DNA from: Bacteroidales bacterium | GTDB lineage: Bacteria; Bacteroidota; Bacteroidia; Bacteroidales; JAADJA01 | Assembly (NCBI GenBank): GCA_021740645.1 | Contig: JAIOZL010000049.1 | Coordinates: 1-32,687, forward strand | DNA: 32,687 nt | Reading direction: 5' to 3' | Part shown: positions 7,440 through 15,098 of the stretch, piece after piece | Position numbering within the stretch: position 1 is the stretch's first letter | Layout: each line of letters starts with the position of its first letter | The notes under the pieces: generated by a model | What the model saw: the letters and a program-made list of their open reading frames with translations, nothing else | The model's database searches: none | Told to the model about the DNA's origin: nothing | Position numbers and translations under genes: made by a program

Positions 7440-9671
7440 GTTTATTTTAATTTTCAATTCGGAATAATATTCAGCACAAGAAAAGATGTAGAAAGTAAAA
7501 CAATTAGAGATTGTCTTTGTCAATTCAGCAACAGTCCAATCGTTTGCACCATGAGTATCATTATTGCGATAATAATAAACAGCCTGAATTTGTTTGCCAA
7601 ATTTAAAAGCTCTGGCTGTTCTCTCATCTTTAAATCTTTCCTTAGTAGGGTCTAGTTTGTTTAGCTTTTCAATAATATCACCTAAACCTTTTTTATGAGT
7701 TTTAATCCAGTTGTAATCAGTCTGATTCACAAACCATAAAATCTTCTTAAGCAGGGGATCTGTACTAGTAAGAAATTGCTTTAAAAAATTTAACTTATCT
7801 ATGTTATCTGTGGAATCAAAATAATACTTGTTCATGTTTCCTAAAATTCTCTCAGGAAGACCTTGAAATTCTTTTTCTGAAGTCTCTTTTAATAAGAATT
7901 CATAAAACAATTGGATTGAATCAGCAAGAGATTGAGAATAATTTGGTGAAGTAGAATGGTTAAATGCTCCTGAAATATCTCTTTCTAATTTTTTACTTAC
8001 CTCACTCCAATGATATTGATCTATGGATATCTTTACGTTAGAGTCTTGACTCCTAAGAGTTATCGAGAGTATAGAAGAATCATCTTTGATAAAATACTCC
8101 TCTTGTTCAAATAATTTATAGAAAGAAACCCTTGAAAATCTCTTATCAAGTGGTCCAAGCTCTTTAATTATTTTGGAAGCCAGTTCCCTTTTATCCTTCT
8201 TTTTATCAAGATATTTAATTATCAAGGTTCTTTGTTCTATTCTATGTTCTGGTTCGGTTGTATTTAAACGTTTTTTACGACTTAAAAAGGCGAGACTAGA
8301 ATATTTTTGTTTCCACTCTGGAAGAATCCATTTATTTCCAACAACTTTAAGACAATCTCTACCAGTGATTGCTCTCACTGATTTCTCCTTAATATTTGGC
8401 CTTTCTATTGAAATTATTTGATAGATTTCTTCATATGTTGAAGGTTTATTTAGCTTGTAAAGTGCATTTTTTACTAAAACCTCCAACTTTTCAATGTTTT
8501 TATTCCATTCTTTTAAAGTCCAAAAGCCTGATTTGGCCATGGACACAAACCGTTTATCAGCAGCAATTGCTAAACTATGCCTATCATAGATTTTTGATGT
8601 GCCAGTGTGTGCGAGTCGATGGTTGATTTCGGATACTATATTATCAATATACATCTCATCACCTTTTTCTAATAAAACTCTGTACGCCCGATCAGCAGCG
8701 CTAGAAAGATATTCAAATTTTACCTGAAAAAAAGTTTGGTCATTTGAATCAAGTATTTCAATTTCAGGAAGAAGATAAAGTGCATCTATAATTTGAGTGT
8801 TTTGTAGTGTTTTGTATGCTTTTTTTATTTCTATAACAGCCTGCATTTCATTTAGAGGAACAATCTTTCTCTTTAAAAGCCGCAAAGTTTTTTCTGCTGT
8901 ATTGAGGAAGGTTTTTTTGTTATTTCCATCCACCACTATTATGTCAGCTATAGTAAAGTTTGACTCAACTTTCCCACATTTTGAAAATCCAAATACATCT
9001 ATTAATAAATCAATAATTTCTTTGTAGTCGGAGGCATTCCTACAAGAATATTTATCCCTAAAAGTTTCGATTAGTTCGTCAAAGGAGAATACTCTTCTTG
9101 TAGATAAAAATTTTTGAATTTCTGTGAATTCAGCAGATACACTCTTTCTAATTTGACATCTCAATTCAGTGTTAAATTCACCTTTGAAAATTCTTTGAAT
9201 CTCTTCCAACAAGATTGATTTTAGTTGTCTAATACGTTCTCTTGTAAGTGAGTAATAGTGAGCTAAATCACTCATAATATATTTATCAGCATTGTTTAGC
9301 CCATATAGATGATTGATTATACCCCGATGAACAGGTGTCAATAAAAGATTTAGATAATCAGTTATAACTTCTGATGCCACATCTAAAAAATTTGAGGATG
9401 AAATTATTGTATCATTTACAGGCAAAAAATGAGTCTTCGTGTTTTTTATTTGGATGTTGGCAAACCTTTCTATGTCATTTCTAATTTGTTTTTGAAATTC
9501 ACATAGTTTATCAATGACTGTTTTCCCGATTCCACGTCTCTGGCTAAACTCGTCGATGTCTATTGAAAGAACTTCTTCCAAGTTTTTAATGTCAAATGTT
9601 TCTAACTTGGCGGTTAATAAGGATGGAATTTCTTCCTTAATGTTTTCTATCAATATTTCAGTGGCGTTCAT
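7431..9671 (-). CDS. HTH protein with sigma-region-4-like domain and C-terminal HEPN-like motif; candidate defence/toxin effector
   Basis: 746 residues; I do not recognise it as a named family. Residues ~28-62 (LSIDIDEFSQRRGIGKTVIDKL) look like a helix-hairpin-helix, similar to RNA polymerase alpha-CTD. Residues ~110-165 (LTPVHRGIINHLYGL, then SDLAHYYSLTRERIRQLKSI) read like sigma-70 region 4. Winged-helix/HARE-HTH-like segments follow at ~260-310, 325-390 and 397-455, the last ending NKWILPEWK. Near the C-terminus an alpha-helical part has YYYRNNDTHGAND, with R702-N-N-D-T-H707 matching the R-X4-H motif of HEPN ribonucleases. It fills its cassette alone, its stop codon lying inside attC-like site 1. 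Inference: a nucleic-acid-binding sensor joined to an RNase, possibly anti-phage. A transcriptional regulator with a non-catalytic HEPN fold is the alternative. Confidence 0.65.
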   Translation of the reverse strand: MNATEILIENIKEEIPSLLTAKLETFDIKNLEEVLSIDIDEFSQRRGIGKTVIDKLCEFQKQIRNDIERFANIQIKNTKTHFLPVNDTIISSSNFLDVASEVITDYLNLLLTPVHRGIINHLYGLNNADKYIMSDLAHYYSLTRERIRQLKSILLEEIQRIFKGEFNTELRCQIRKSVSAEFTEIQKFLSTRRVFSFDELIETFRDKYSCRNASDYKEIIDLLIDVFGFSKCGKVESNFTIADIIVVDGNNKKTFLNTAEKTLRLLKRKIVPLNEMQAVIEIKKAYKTLQNTQIIDALYLLPEIEILDSNDQTFFQVKFEYLSSAADRAYRVLLEKGDEMYIDNIVSEINHRLAHTGTSKIYDRHSLAIAADKRFVSMAKSGFWTLKEWNKNIEKLEVLVKNALYKLNKPSTYEEIYQIISIERPNIKEKSVRAITGRDCLKVVGNKWILPEWKQKYSSLAFLSRKKRLNTTEPEHRIEQRTLIIKYLDKKKDKRELASKIIKELGPLDKRFSRVSFYKLFEQEEYFIKDDSSILSITLRSQDSNVKISIDQYHWSEVSKKLERDISGAFNHSTSPNYSQSLADSIQLFYEFLLKETSEKEFQGLPERILGNMNKYYFDSTDNIDKLNFLKQFLTSTDPLLKKILWFVNQTDYNWIKTHKKGLGDIIEKLNKLDPTKERFKDERTARAFKFGKQIQAVYYYRNNDTHGANDWTVAELTKTISNCFTFYIFSCAEYYSELKIKINAA

Positions 9672-9688
9672 TTTTGATTTATGTTAAT

Positions 9689-9824
9689 GCAGCATAACGT
9701 TTCGTATAAGAATAGTAGCCGAATGCGTGACACTTCCTTGTCAAGTTACAAGGAAGTTGAAGCGGGCTACAACCCTTGAATCTACTACTGTCTCGGCTAT
9801 TATTTTTATACATTGTTGTAGTGC
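9689..9824 (-). other. attC-like site 2 (between the two cassettes)
   Basis: About 136 bases with long imperfect inverted arms: plus-strand 9704-9724 (GTATAAGAATAGTAGCCGA) pairs with 9793-9812 (TCGGCTATTATTTTTATAC). Between them lies an inner perfect 10-base stem, ACTTCCTTGT/ACAAGGAAGT, at about 9730-9756. The minus strand opens with GCACTACAAC (9824-9815), overlapping the end of the 9806 gene, and closes with GTTATGCTGC (9698-9689). The two ends do not match each other but match the far ends of the two neighbouring cassettes, the hallmark of integron attC sites in an array. Confidence 0.6.
9730..9756 (+). repeat. 10-bp stem hairpin inside attC-like site 2
   Basis: ACTTCCTTGT, loop CAAGTT, ACAAGGAAGT. 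It sits at the tip of the larger fold of site 2, where attC sites carry their variable terminal structure. It is not followed by a T tract and is not a good terminator. Confidence 0.7.
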
Positions 9825-10288
9825 GTTTTTATTCTATTCTCAATTATTCCTTGTCCATTATTATCAATCAGTCTTTTCGGTATCCTTAATCTTTGAGATT
9901 TTGATATAACAAATGAGTAATAACTTTTTCTATCAAAGATTTTCTTGAAAGTTTCAAATCCAATTTTTGACTCATTTTTATCATCAGTAAGCAACAAAGA
10001 ATCTTCATTTATCTGTATTGCAACATTCTCAGTCCTATAGTTATCAAGTCTAAACAAAACCCATAGATAAGGCTTAAAAATCATATAAATACCATATAAA
10101 AGACAAAATCCAGAATATGCTACTGAAAACTTATCAAATCCCTTTCTATATAAATCAAGTCCAATGAGTATAAGTCCAGGCCCACCGATTAGTCTTAACA
10201 AGGTAATCCATTTGCCATAACCAAAATAGTAGTCCTGAAGGAACATTTTAATTTTCTCTTTTCTATAAATCGTTTTCATTCTCAACAT
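9806..10288 (-). CDS. YcxB-like membrane protein
   Basis: 160 residues. Two hydrophobic segments (~31-46, LRLIGGPGLILIGL, and ~56-76, SVAYSGFCLLYGIYMIF) are followed by a soluble part with IQINEDSLLLTDDKN and FVISKSQRLRIPKRLI. The C-terminal pattern of a short beta sheet ending in an 'IPKR' strand resembles YcxB-type C-terminal domains; the function is unknown. It starts five bases after the stop of the 10294 gene, so the two are co-transcribed. ATGs at 10279 and 10243 are alternative starts. Its 3' end (THYNNV-stop) overlaps attC-like site 2, making it the second gene of a two-gene cassette. Together the pair could be a membrane-based immunity, toxin-antitoxin or defence pair, but nothing in the sequence decides this. 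Confidence 0.6.
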   Translation of the reverse strand: MLRMKTIYRKEKIKMFLQDYYFGYGKWITLLRLIGGPGLILIGLDLYRKGFDKFSVAYSGFCLLYGIYMIFKPYLWVLFRLDNYRTENVAIQINEDSLLLTDDKNESKIGFETFKKIFDRKSYYSFVISKSQRLRIPKRLIDNNGQGIIENRIKTHYNNV

Positions 10289-10293
10289 GTGTA

Positions 10294-10713
10294 TTATTCA
10301 AAAGCAGGGAATCTAAGAGTGCCATTTATTGAACCATATATAATTGGAGTAAGGAACACAAATATAATTGGTAATATAAAAATCAACCATACATATTTAA
10401 TTCGTCCATCAACTAAATAATCATCATAAAGTTTAGGGATATGCAATTCTTTCAATTTTGACTTTATTAATCTATTATTTAAAAAGGTAAGAATTAAATA
10501 CAGAGGAATACCAATATAATATTTCATCTTGCTATTAGGTTCTGCAGGAGTTTTATAAATCGAAGAAATTCCATTAATAATCGCAAAAAGAGGAACTATC
10601 AAAGAAGCCTCCAATAAAGTTATAAATCCAAGTGTTCTTGTTATTGCAAGTGATTTATCCTTTTTATGAAAGTATAAGTAAGTTTTAAATATTATATCAT
10701 TTATCAATTTCAT
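10294..10713 (-). CDS. Small integral membrane protein of unknown function
   Basis: 139 residues, not recognised. Three hydrophobic segments are visible: ~29-48 (GFITLLEASLIVPLFAIIN), ~65-80 (YYIGIPLYLILTFLN) and ~106-126 (YVWLIFILPIIFVFLTPII). A lysine-rich cytoplasmic-type loop (NRLIKSKLKELHIPKLYDDY) lies between the second and third. It is the first gene of the two-gene cassette between attC-like sites 3 and 2, with the YcxB-like gene five bases downstream. The cassette has few bases between site 3 and the ATG, so its promoter must lie in or beyond the site. Confidence 0.6.
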   Translation of the reverse strand: MKLINDIIFKTYLYFHKKDKSLAITRTLGFITLLEASLIVPLFAIINGISSIYKTPAEPNSKMKYYIGIPLYLILTFLNNRLIKSKLKELHIPKLYDDYLVDGRIKYVWLIFILPIIFVFLTPIIYGSINGTLRFPAFE

Positions 10714-10736
10714 ATATTACGGGTCTTTCTTTAAAT

Positions 10737-10817
10737 GCACTACAACTTATATATATCGCTAAATTAATCCAATTTTTCATCGTTTTTTCTAGTTATAATA
10801 AGTTGCTTGTTGCGGCG
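10737..10817 (-). other. attC-like site 3 (upstream end of array)
   Basis: Inverted arms: plus-strand CAACTTATATATA (10743-10755) and TATAATAAGTTG (10794-10805). The minus strand closes with GTTGTAGTGC (10746-10737), exactly complementary to GCACTACAAC at the far end of the same cassette (9824-9815). The outer side reads GCCGCAAC (10816-10809), which would belong to a further cassette; no gene follows there. A 22-base stretch at 10746-10767 recurs in inverted orientation at 28155-28176. Confidence 0.5.
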
Positions 10818-10915
10818 TATAGGTATGGGTTTAGTTTTGTTTTAGTAAATATAAAGTTACAAATATAATAAAAAAGGATGTCAGAGAAGTCTGATTGCTT
10901 ACCATTTGGTCAACC

Positions 10916-10980
10916 TGGGGATGCTAAGAAATGCACTTTTGTAAAGGTCCGTAGCCGGGACGCTACGGACAACGAAGGGG
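10916..10980 (+). repeat. REP-like repeat, copy C (core only)
   Basis: Matches the middle of copies A and B from GGGGATG through the first palindrome (10947-10970) to AACGAAGGGG, and lacks the second palindrome. It lies in the 321-base space between the cassette array and tadA. Confidence 0.75.
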
Positions 10981-10982
10981 TT

Positions 10983-11005
10983 GGAGGCTGGATGCTGGAG
11001 GCTGG
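10983..11005 (+). repeat. Direct repeat GGAGGCTGG x2
   Basis: GGAGGCTGG at 10983-10991 and 10997-11005, separated by ATGCT, immediately after REP copy C. A similar GCTGGATGCT stands just ahead of copy B (7188-7197), so this motif may belong to the repeat family's borders. Confidence 0.6.
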
Positions 11006-11042
11006 TGTTACAAAATTTATAGTCTGCTATTCAATTGATCCG

Positions 11043-11050
11043 TAACTTTG
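11043..11050 (+). promoter_or_regulatory. -7 promoter element TAACTTTG for tadA
   Basis: A perfect TAnnTTTG 14 bases ahead of the tadA ATG at 11065. This implies a very short leader and argues against the in-frame start at 11035, which would lie upstream of the promoter. No clear -33 TTG. Confidence 0.55.
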
Positions 11051-11064
11051 CAAAAAACACACCC

Positions 11065-11511
11065 ATGAGCCTTACTTTATATACGGATGAATACTTTATG
11101 AAAGAAGCCCTGAAAGAGGCGCAAAAAGCTTTTGACAGGGATGAAGTGCCGGTAGGTGCTGTTGTGGTTTGTAACGACAGGATCATTGCCAGGGCCCATA
11201 ACCTGAGCGAGCAGTTGAACGACGCTACGGCCCATGCGGAGATGCAGGCTTTTACCTCGGCGGCCAATTACCTGGGGGCAAAATTTTTAGAGGAATGCAT
11301 ATTGTACGTTACCATCGAACCTTGTGTTATGTGTGCCGGGGCCTCCTACTGGACCAGGATAGGGAAAATCGTGTATGGGGCCAGAGATGAAAAAAAGGGC
11401 TATTCAACGATTGCAGAAAATTGCCTTCATCCCAAAAGTGCTGTGGTTTCAGGTGTAATGGAAAAGGAATGTGCTCACTTAATGAAAACTTACTTCAAAC
11501 GGAAAAGATAA
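11065..11511 (+). CDS. tadA: tRNA-specific adenosine deaminase
   Basis: 148 residues, the usual TadA length. It deaminates adenosine 34 of tRNA-Arg(ACG) to inosine. The zinc-site motifs are in place: TAHAEM with His57 and the catalytic Glu59, then EPCVMCAGA with Cys87 and Cys90. The stretch DEVPVGAVVV near residues 26-35 is also typical of TadA, as is the basic end TYFKRKR. I chose ATG at 11065 because homologues start close before DEYFMKEAL and because the -7 element lies between this codon and the earlier ATG at 11035. A guanine or cytosine deaminase of the same superfamily is less likely given VPVGAV and YGARD. It is convergent with the lipoprotein gene at 11519, 7 bases apart. Confidence 0.85.
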   Translation: MSLTLYTDEYFMKEALKEAQKAFDRDEVPVGAVVVCNDRIIARAHNLSEQLNDATAHAEMQAFTSAANYLGAKFLEECILYVTIEPCVMCAGASYWTRIGKIVYGARDEKKGYSTIAENCLHPKSAVVSGVMEKECAHLMKTYFKRKR

Positions 11512-11518
11512 GCGCTGC

Positions 11519-13174
11519 TTAATAGTTGCCACCCAAATCCCGCCACTTTTCAAGTTCGATATAAAGCGTATCAGAAAACCCATAATTCAATACCCTGTTC
11601 GGAATGGGGTTGCCATTTTCGTCGGTCTCCACCCTGCCCCAGCCCCCACGGGTTATTTTATATTCTGTGGCATTGCCGTGCCGGGGAATGGTAATAAAAT
11701 ATTTACCCTTATCCATTTTCTGAAACACCAGGTTTTCATCAGTAGGATCCCAGTCGTTAAAATCAGGGACTAAGTAAATTTTATCATTAACGGGCGTGTT
11801 TAAAGGCATTTTGTTAATGACGATGGTAATGTATGGCGTTTCTTTAACGGGCAGGTCTTTCCAGTTAGCCACCTTAATAAAGGCGGTATCTGATTCCATA
11901 AAATTAAGCCTGCGGTTGGGGATATCGGACCCATAGGCATCCACTTCCATATTCTCCCAAGCCCCCCTGGTAACCTTGCATTCGAGTTGCCGGTTTCTCC
12001 GGTCTATATCCAGAAAATAATAGCCTTTTTCTGCCCGGCTGAACTGATATTTTCTCCTGTTGGGGTCCCAATTGTTGAGATTTCCAGCCAGGTATATTTC
12101 CGGGTTTTCGGGTGTGGTTGCCGGAAGGCTTTCTAGAACAATAGTCAGGTTGTTGTTTGAATAGGCCGGAATATCTTTCCAGGCGAATATCTTTATTTTA
12201 ACGGTGTCGGCATCTTTCAGGTTGACCTGCCGGTTGGGGGTGTCGTAACCAAAACGATCCACTTCCGCGTTGTACCAGCTTCCGCGGGTCACCTTAAATT
12301 CGAGCCTTTCCTTTTTCCTGGGAAAGAGGTAAACCAGGTCGCCATTAGTATTTTTTGTAAAGGTATAGTTGCGGTCGCCGGGTTTCCAGCTATTAAAATT
12401 GCTGGCAATATACAGATCATCCTTTGGGGGGGTATTTTCCGGTAAGCCTATTATAATAAACACCACTTTGTCGTTCCCTTTTTGTTTGGGCATATCCACC
12501 CAGCCTTCTACTTTCACCTGCACGGTATCCTTTTGTCCGAAAGGAACCACTCTGTTGGGCACATCGTTTCCAAATTCATCGGCTTCAGCAGACGACAAAC
12601 TGCCCCGCGAAAGTTTAAATTCGAGCATATCAGCACCCGATGGCCTGTCGATGGTTACATACAGGTTTTTCCCTTTGCGCTTTATCCGGCTCAGGGTATC
12701 GGTATTCCATGAATTAAAATTGCCCATGATGGAAATGGCTTCGTCTTCGGGTGTATTTTCCGGGAGACCGGTTACAAGGATGGTCATCCTTGGACAGTTC
12801 AGAGGGTCCAGGTCGTTCCAGCTTGCAATCTGGTTATAGGCAGTATCAGTGTCGTCGATGTAGATCATCCGGTTGTCCGTTTCATTTCCACACAGGTCTT
12901 TTTCCACGGTGGTCCAGTCGCCCCGGGTAAACTTATATTCAATGGTTCCAAAGCCGGGAGGTAAATTGATCGACCAGGTGCTGTCGTCATTAAAGGTAAG
13001 TCGGAAACGTTCATCACCCGGGTCCCAATTGTTAAAGTTCCCTGTAATATACAAGGGATCGCCCGAAGGGGTGTTTCCGGGAACCTCATCCACCACTACA
13101 TATACCTTTTTACATCCAGCAAAAAGCATGAGTGCAAAAGCAAAAAGGAGTATTTGAGTGCGTGTTGTTTTCAT
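11519..13174 (-). CDS. Lipoprotein with five tandem glycogen-binding (CBM48/AMPK E-set)-like repeats
   Basis: 551 residues with a lipoprotein signal peptide (LMLFAGC, Cys21). The rest is five repeats of ~105 residues. Each has a conserved plan: N-T-P, then a strand, GNFN-N/S-W-x-P-x-D, then E-F/Y-K-x-T-R-G-x-W with E-x-D-x-x-G-N/x-x-P-N-R, and a closing DT-x-x-x-x-x-x-W-x-D-L/I. The GNFNNW motif and beta-rich plan resemble starch/glycogen-binding E-set domains (CBM20/48). Binding to alpha-glucan is inference. Lys-Lys after the Cys does not fit the acidic surface-export signal of Bacteroidota lipoproteins, so it may face the periplasm. The ATG at 13174 is two bases after the LytTR stop; ATG at 13192 is possible but overlaps that gene. 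Confidence 0.7.
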   Translation of the reverse strand: MKTTRTQILLFAFALMLFAGCKKVYVVVDEVPGNTPSGDPLYITGNFNNWDPGDERFRLTFNDDSTWSINLPPGFGTIEYKFTRGDWTTVEKDLCGNETDNRMIYIDDTDTAYNQIASWNDLDPLNCPRMTILVTGLPENTPEDEAISIMGNFNSWNTDTLSRIKRKGKNLYVTIDRPSGADMLEFKLSRGSLSSAEADEFGNDVPNRVVPFGQKDTVQVKVEGWVDMPKQKGNDKVVFIIIGLPENTPPKDDLYIASNFNSWKPGDRNYTFTKNTNGDLVYLFPRKKERLEFKVTRGSWYNAEVDRFGYDTPNRQVNLKDADTVKIKIFAWKDIPAYSNNNLTIVLESLPATTPENPEIYLAGNLNNWDPNRRKYQFSRAEKGYYFLDIDRRNRQLECKVTRGAWENMEVDAYGSDIPNRRLNFMESDTAFIKVANWKDLPVKETPYITIVINKMPLNTPVNDKIYLVPDFNDWDPTDENLVFQKMDKGKYFITIPRHGNATEYKITRGGWGRVETDENGNPIPNRVLNYGFSDTLYIELEKWRDLGGNY

Positions 13175-13176
13175 TA

Positions 13177-13944
13177 CTATTTGTCGATCCATTCTAAAAA
13201 TTCTGAAACTTTAACCCTGCTTACCAGTACCTGCTCATCTGTAGGTGGATTTAATTCCAAATGTAACCTGCTGTTGAAATACTTACTGATTTTTTTAATG
13301 GCGCCCAAAGATACGAGTAAACTTCGGGTAGCCCGGTAAAACAAGTGGGGATCGAGCATGCCCTCCAATTGACTTACCGTATAATCCACCACATAACGTT
13401 TATTCTTGTTACTTACGAGTAGCACCTCATTGTCCTCTGCAATAAAATATGCCACTTCCTTTGCTTCCACATAATTGATCTGGTCGCCGCTTTTTACCAG
13501 GAACCTTGATTTAAACGTGGGTTTATAAATGTTTAATAATTCCTCAATCTGAATTTTACTCAGGCTTTTGTTTGCCTGGGGCTTGTCTGCCACCACGGAT
13601 TGATATTTCACAATTGCCGCCTCAAGTTCTTCTTGTTTAATCGGCTTTAAAAGGTAATCGATACTATTCACTTTAAACGCCTGCAAAGCATATTCATCGA
13701 AGGCAGTGGTAAAGATCACAGGGGTATTAATTGTTACCTGATTAAAAATTTCAAAACTCAAACCATCTGATAATTGTATGTCCAAAAAAATCAGGTCGGG
13801 TAATGGTTTTGAATTAAACCAATGTACCACGCTCTCTACGCTGTCGAGGCAATCCATCACTTCAAAATCGTGGTCTATTTCCGTCAAAAGGCGTTTAAGC
13901 TCCAATTGGGCATAGGTTTCGTCTTCTACAATTAATACTCTCAT
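13177..13944 (-). CDS. LytTR-family response regulator
   Basis: 255 residues. The receiver domain (~1-120) has the acidic pocket E7-D8, phospho-acceptor Asp55 in IFLDIQLSDG, TT at 79-80 and Lys100 in LLKPIKQ. A LytTR DNA-binding domain (~150-250, FLVKSGDQINYVEAKEVAYF, then FYRATRSLLVSL) binds direct repeats in target promoters. The ATG overlaps the kinase stop by four bases (ATGA), so the pair is translationally coupled. The lipoprotein gene follows two bases after its stop. Such LytS/LytTR pairs often control their own operon. Confidence 0.88.
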   Translation of the reverse strand: MRVLIVEDETYAQLELKRLLTEIDHDFEVMDCLDSVESVVHWFNSKPLPDLIFLDIQLSDGLSFEIFNQVTINTPVIFTTAFDEYALQAFKVNSIDYLLKPIKQEELEAAIVKYQSVVADKPQANKSLSKIQIEELLNIYKPTFKSRFLVKSGDQINYVEAKEVAYFIAEDNEVLLVSNKNKRYVVDYTVSQLEGMLDPHLFYRATRSLLVSLGAIKKISKYFNSRLHLELNPPTDEQVLVSRVKVSEFLEWIDK

Positions 13945-14981
13945 TTTTGCCGGATTAATGGGATTTTAACTAAAAACTCTTTTTCACTTTCATGTATCTC
14001 CACTTTTTTGTCGGTTAAATAAGTATAACGGCTTACGATATTTTTCAGGCCTAATTCACTACTGTATTCCTTGGAATCTTTTTTTTGCAGATTGTTTTTC
14101 ACGGTCAGAAAACCTGCCTTTACCTCAATCACAATGGCCAGGGGTTTAGCGGCTGACACAATGTTATGTTTCACTGCATTTTCTATCAATAATTGCAAGG
14201 TTAAAGGGGCTATGTTCCAGTTTTCCGTGTTTTCTTCAACCCGAATTTCCACCTTAAGGTTTCTATCGAATCTTAAACTTAAAAGGTAGAGGTAGGATTT
14301 TGCTATAGCAATTTCCCTATCCAGTGATACCATTTCTTTTCCCCTGTGCTCAAGGATGTATCGGTACACATCGGATAACTCCCTGATAAACTTAGAAGCT
14401 TTATCCTTATCAATATAAATCAGGGAAGATAAGGTATTCAGGCTGTTGAACAGAAAATGAGGATTCACCTGCGAACGTAAAGTCTCAAACTGGAATTCTG
14501 CATTTTCTTTTTTAAAACGTTCGAGTTCTGCCAGGGAAAAACGCCATTTGTTTAACAAAAAGAGGGACAACTCCACCGTGACAATTATACTCACCCCAAG
14601 CAGCAACAAAACCAGCAGGATAATCTCATCCATTAAACTCACGTAGTAAAACGAACTGAGGCTCAGTTTGTATAACCACCTTAGCACAAAAGCTACCCAC
14701 ACACTTATGCCAACTGAAATGCCCCATTGGTAGAAATACCTTTTGTAAGGATTTTTATTCCATTCCCAATGCCGGTTGAGATAGCGGTTGGCCAGATACA
14801 TCATTTCAAGGATAAGCACCCCGATTAAAATGGCAAACAAATAGTCGGACAAAGGCTGAATCAATGGGTAATTCCGGTAGATCAGGCTGTAGATTACATC
14901 CAGCACAAACTTAAACAATAAACCTGCGAATACATTTGTAGCAATTCTTGCCACGGGTTTATTTATTATTGAATTTGCCAT
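13941..14981 (-). CDS. LytS-type membrane sensor histidine kinase
   Basis: 346 residues with four hydrophobic segments in the first ~145 residues (around 13-35, 47-63, 87-104 and 117-143). A HK_LytS-type domain follows: QVNPHFLFNSLNTLSSLI with the phospho-acceptor His175, then an HATPase with LLIENAVKHNI as N box and a GLKNI segment as G2-like. The N-terminal region is only membrane spans with short loops, so the signal may be sensed in the membrane or by a partner. It heads the kinase-regulator-lipoprotein operon and has a good promoter at 15015-15044. Confidence 0.87.
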   Translation of the reverse strand: MANSIINKPVARIATNVFAGLLFKFVLDVIYSLIYRNYPLIQPLSDYLFAILIGVLILEMMYLANRYLNRHWEWNKNPYKRYFYQWGISVGISVWVAFVLRWLYKLSLSSFYYVSLMDEIILLVLLLLGVSIIVTVELSLFLLNKWRFSLAELERFKKENAEFQFETLRSQVNPHFLFNSLNTLSSLIYIDKDKASKFIRELSDVYRYILEHRGKEMVSLDREIAIAKSYLYLLSLRFDRNLKVEIRVEENTENWNIAPLTLQLLIENAVKHNIVSAAKPLAIVIEVKAGFLTVKNNLQKKDSKEYSSELGLKNIVSRYTYLTDKKVEIHESEKEFLVKIPLIRQK

Positions 14982-15014
14982 TCACAGGATTTTAATAATG
15001 CCTTAATACCTTTT

Positions 15015-15044
15015 CAAAAGTACGAATTATGCGTATCAAAACAA
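15015..15044 (-). promoter_or_regulatory. Promoter of the LytS/LytTR/lipoprotein operon
   Basis: On the minus strand TTG (15044-15042), a 19-base spacer, then TACTTTTG (15022-15015) match the Bacteroidota consensus TTG-N19-TAnnTTTG. The leader before the ATG at 14981 is about 30 bases. Confidence 0.7.
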
Positions 15045-15098
15045 GCAGGATTTCAAAGAACGCAATTTCAATCTCAGAATAATGTGATGAAGCCGGGG

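Noticed and set aside
11035..11064. Earlier ATG of tadA
   Set aside because: It lies upstream of the -7 element at 11043-11050, so the codon would not be in the mRNA.
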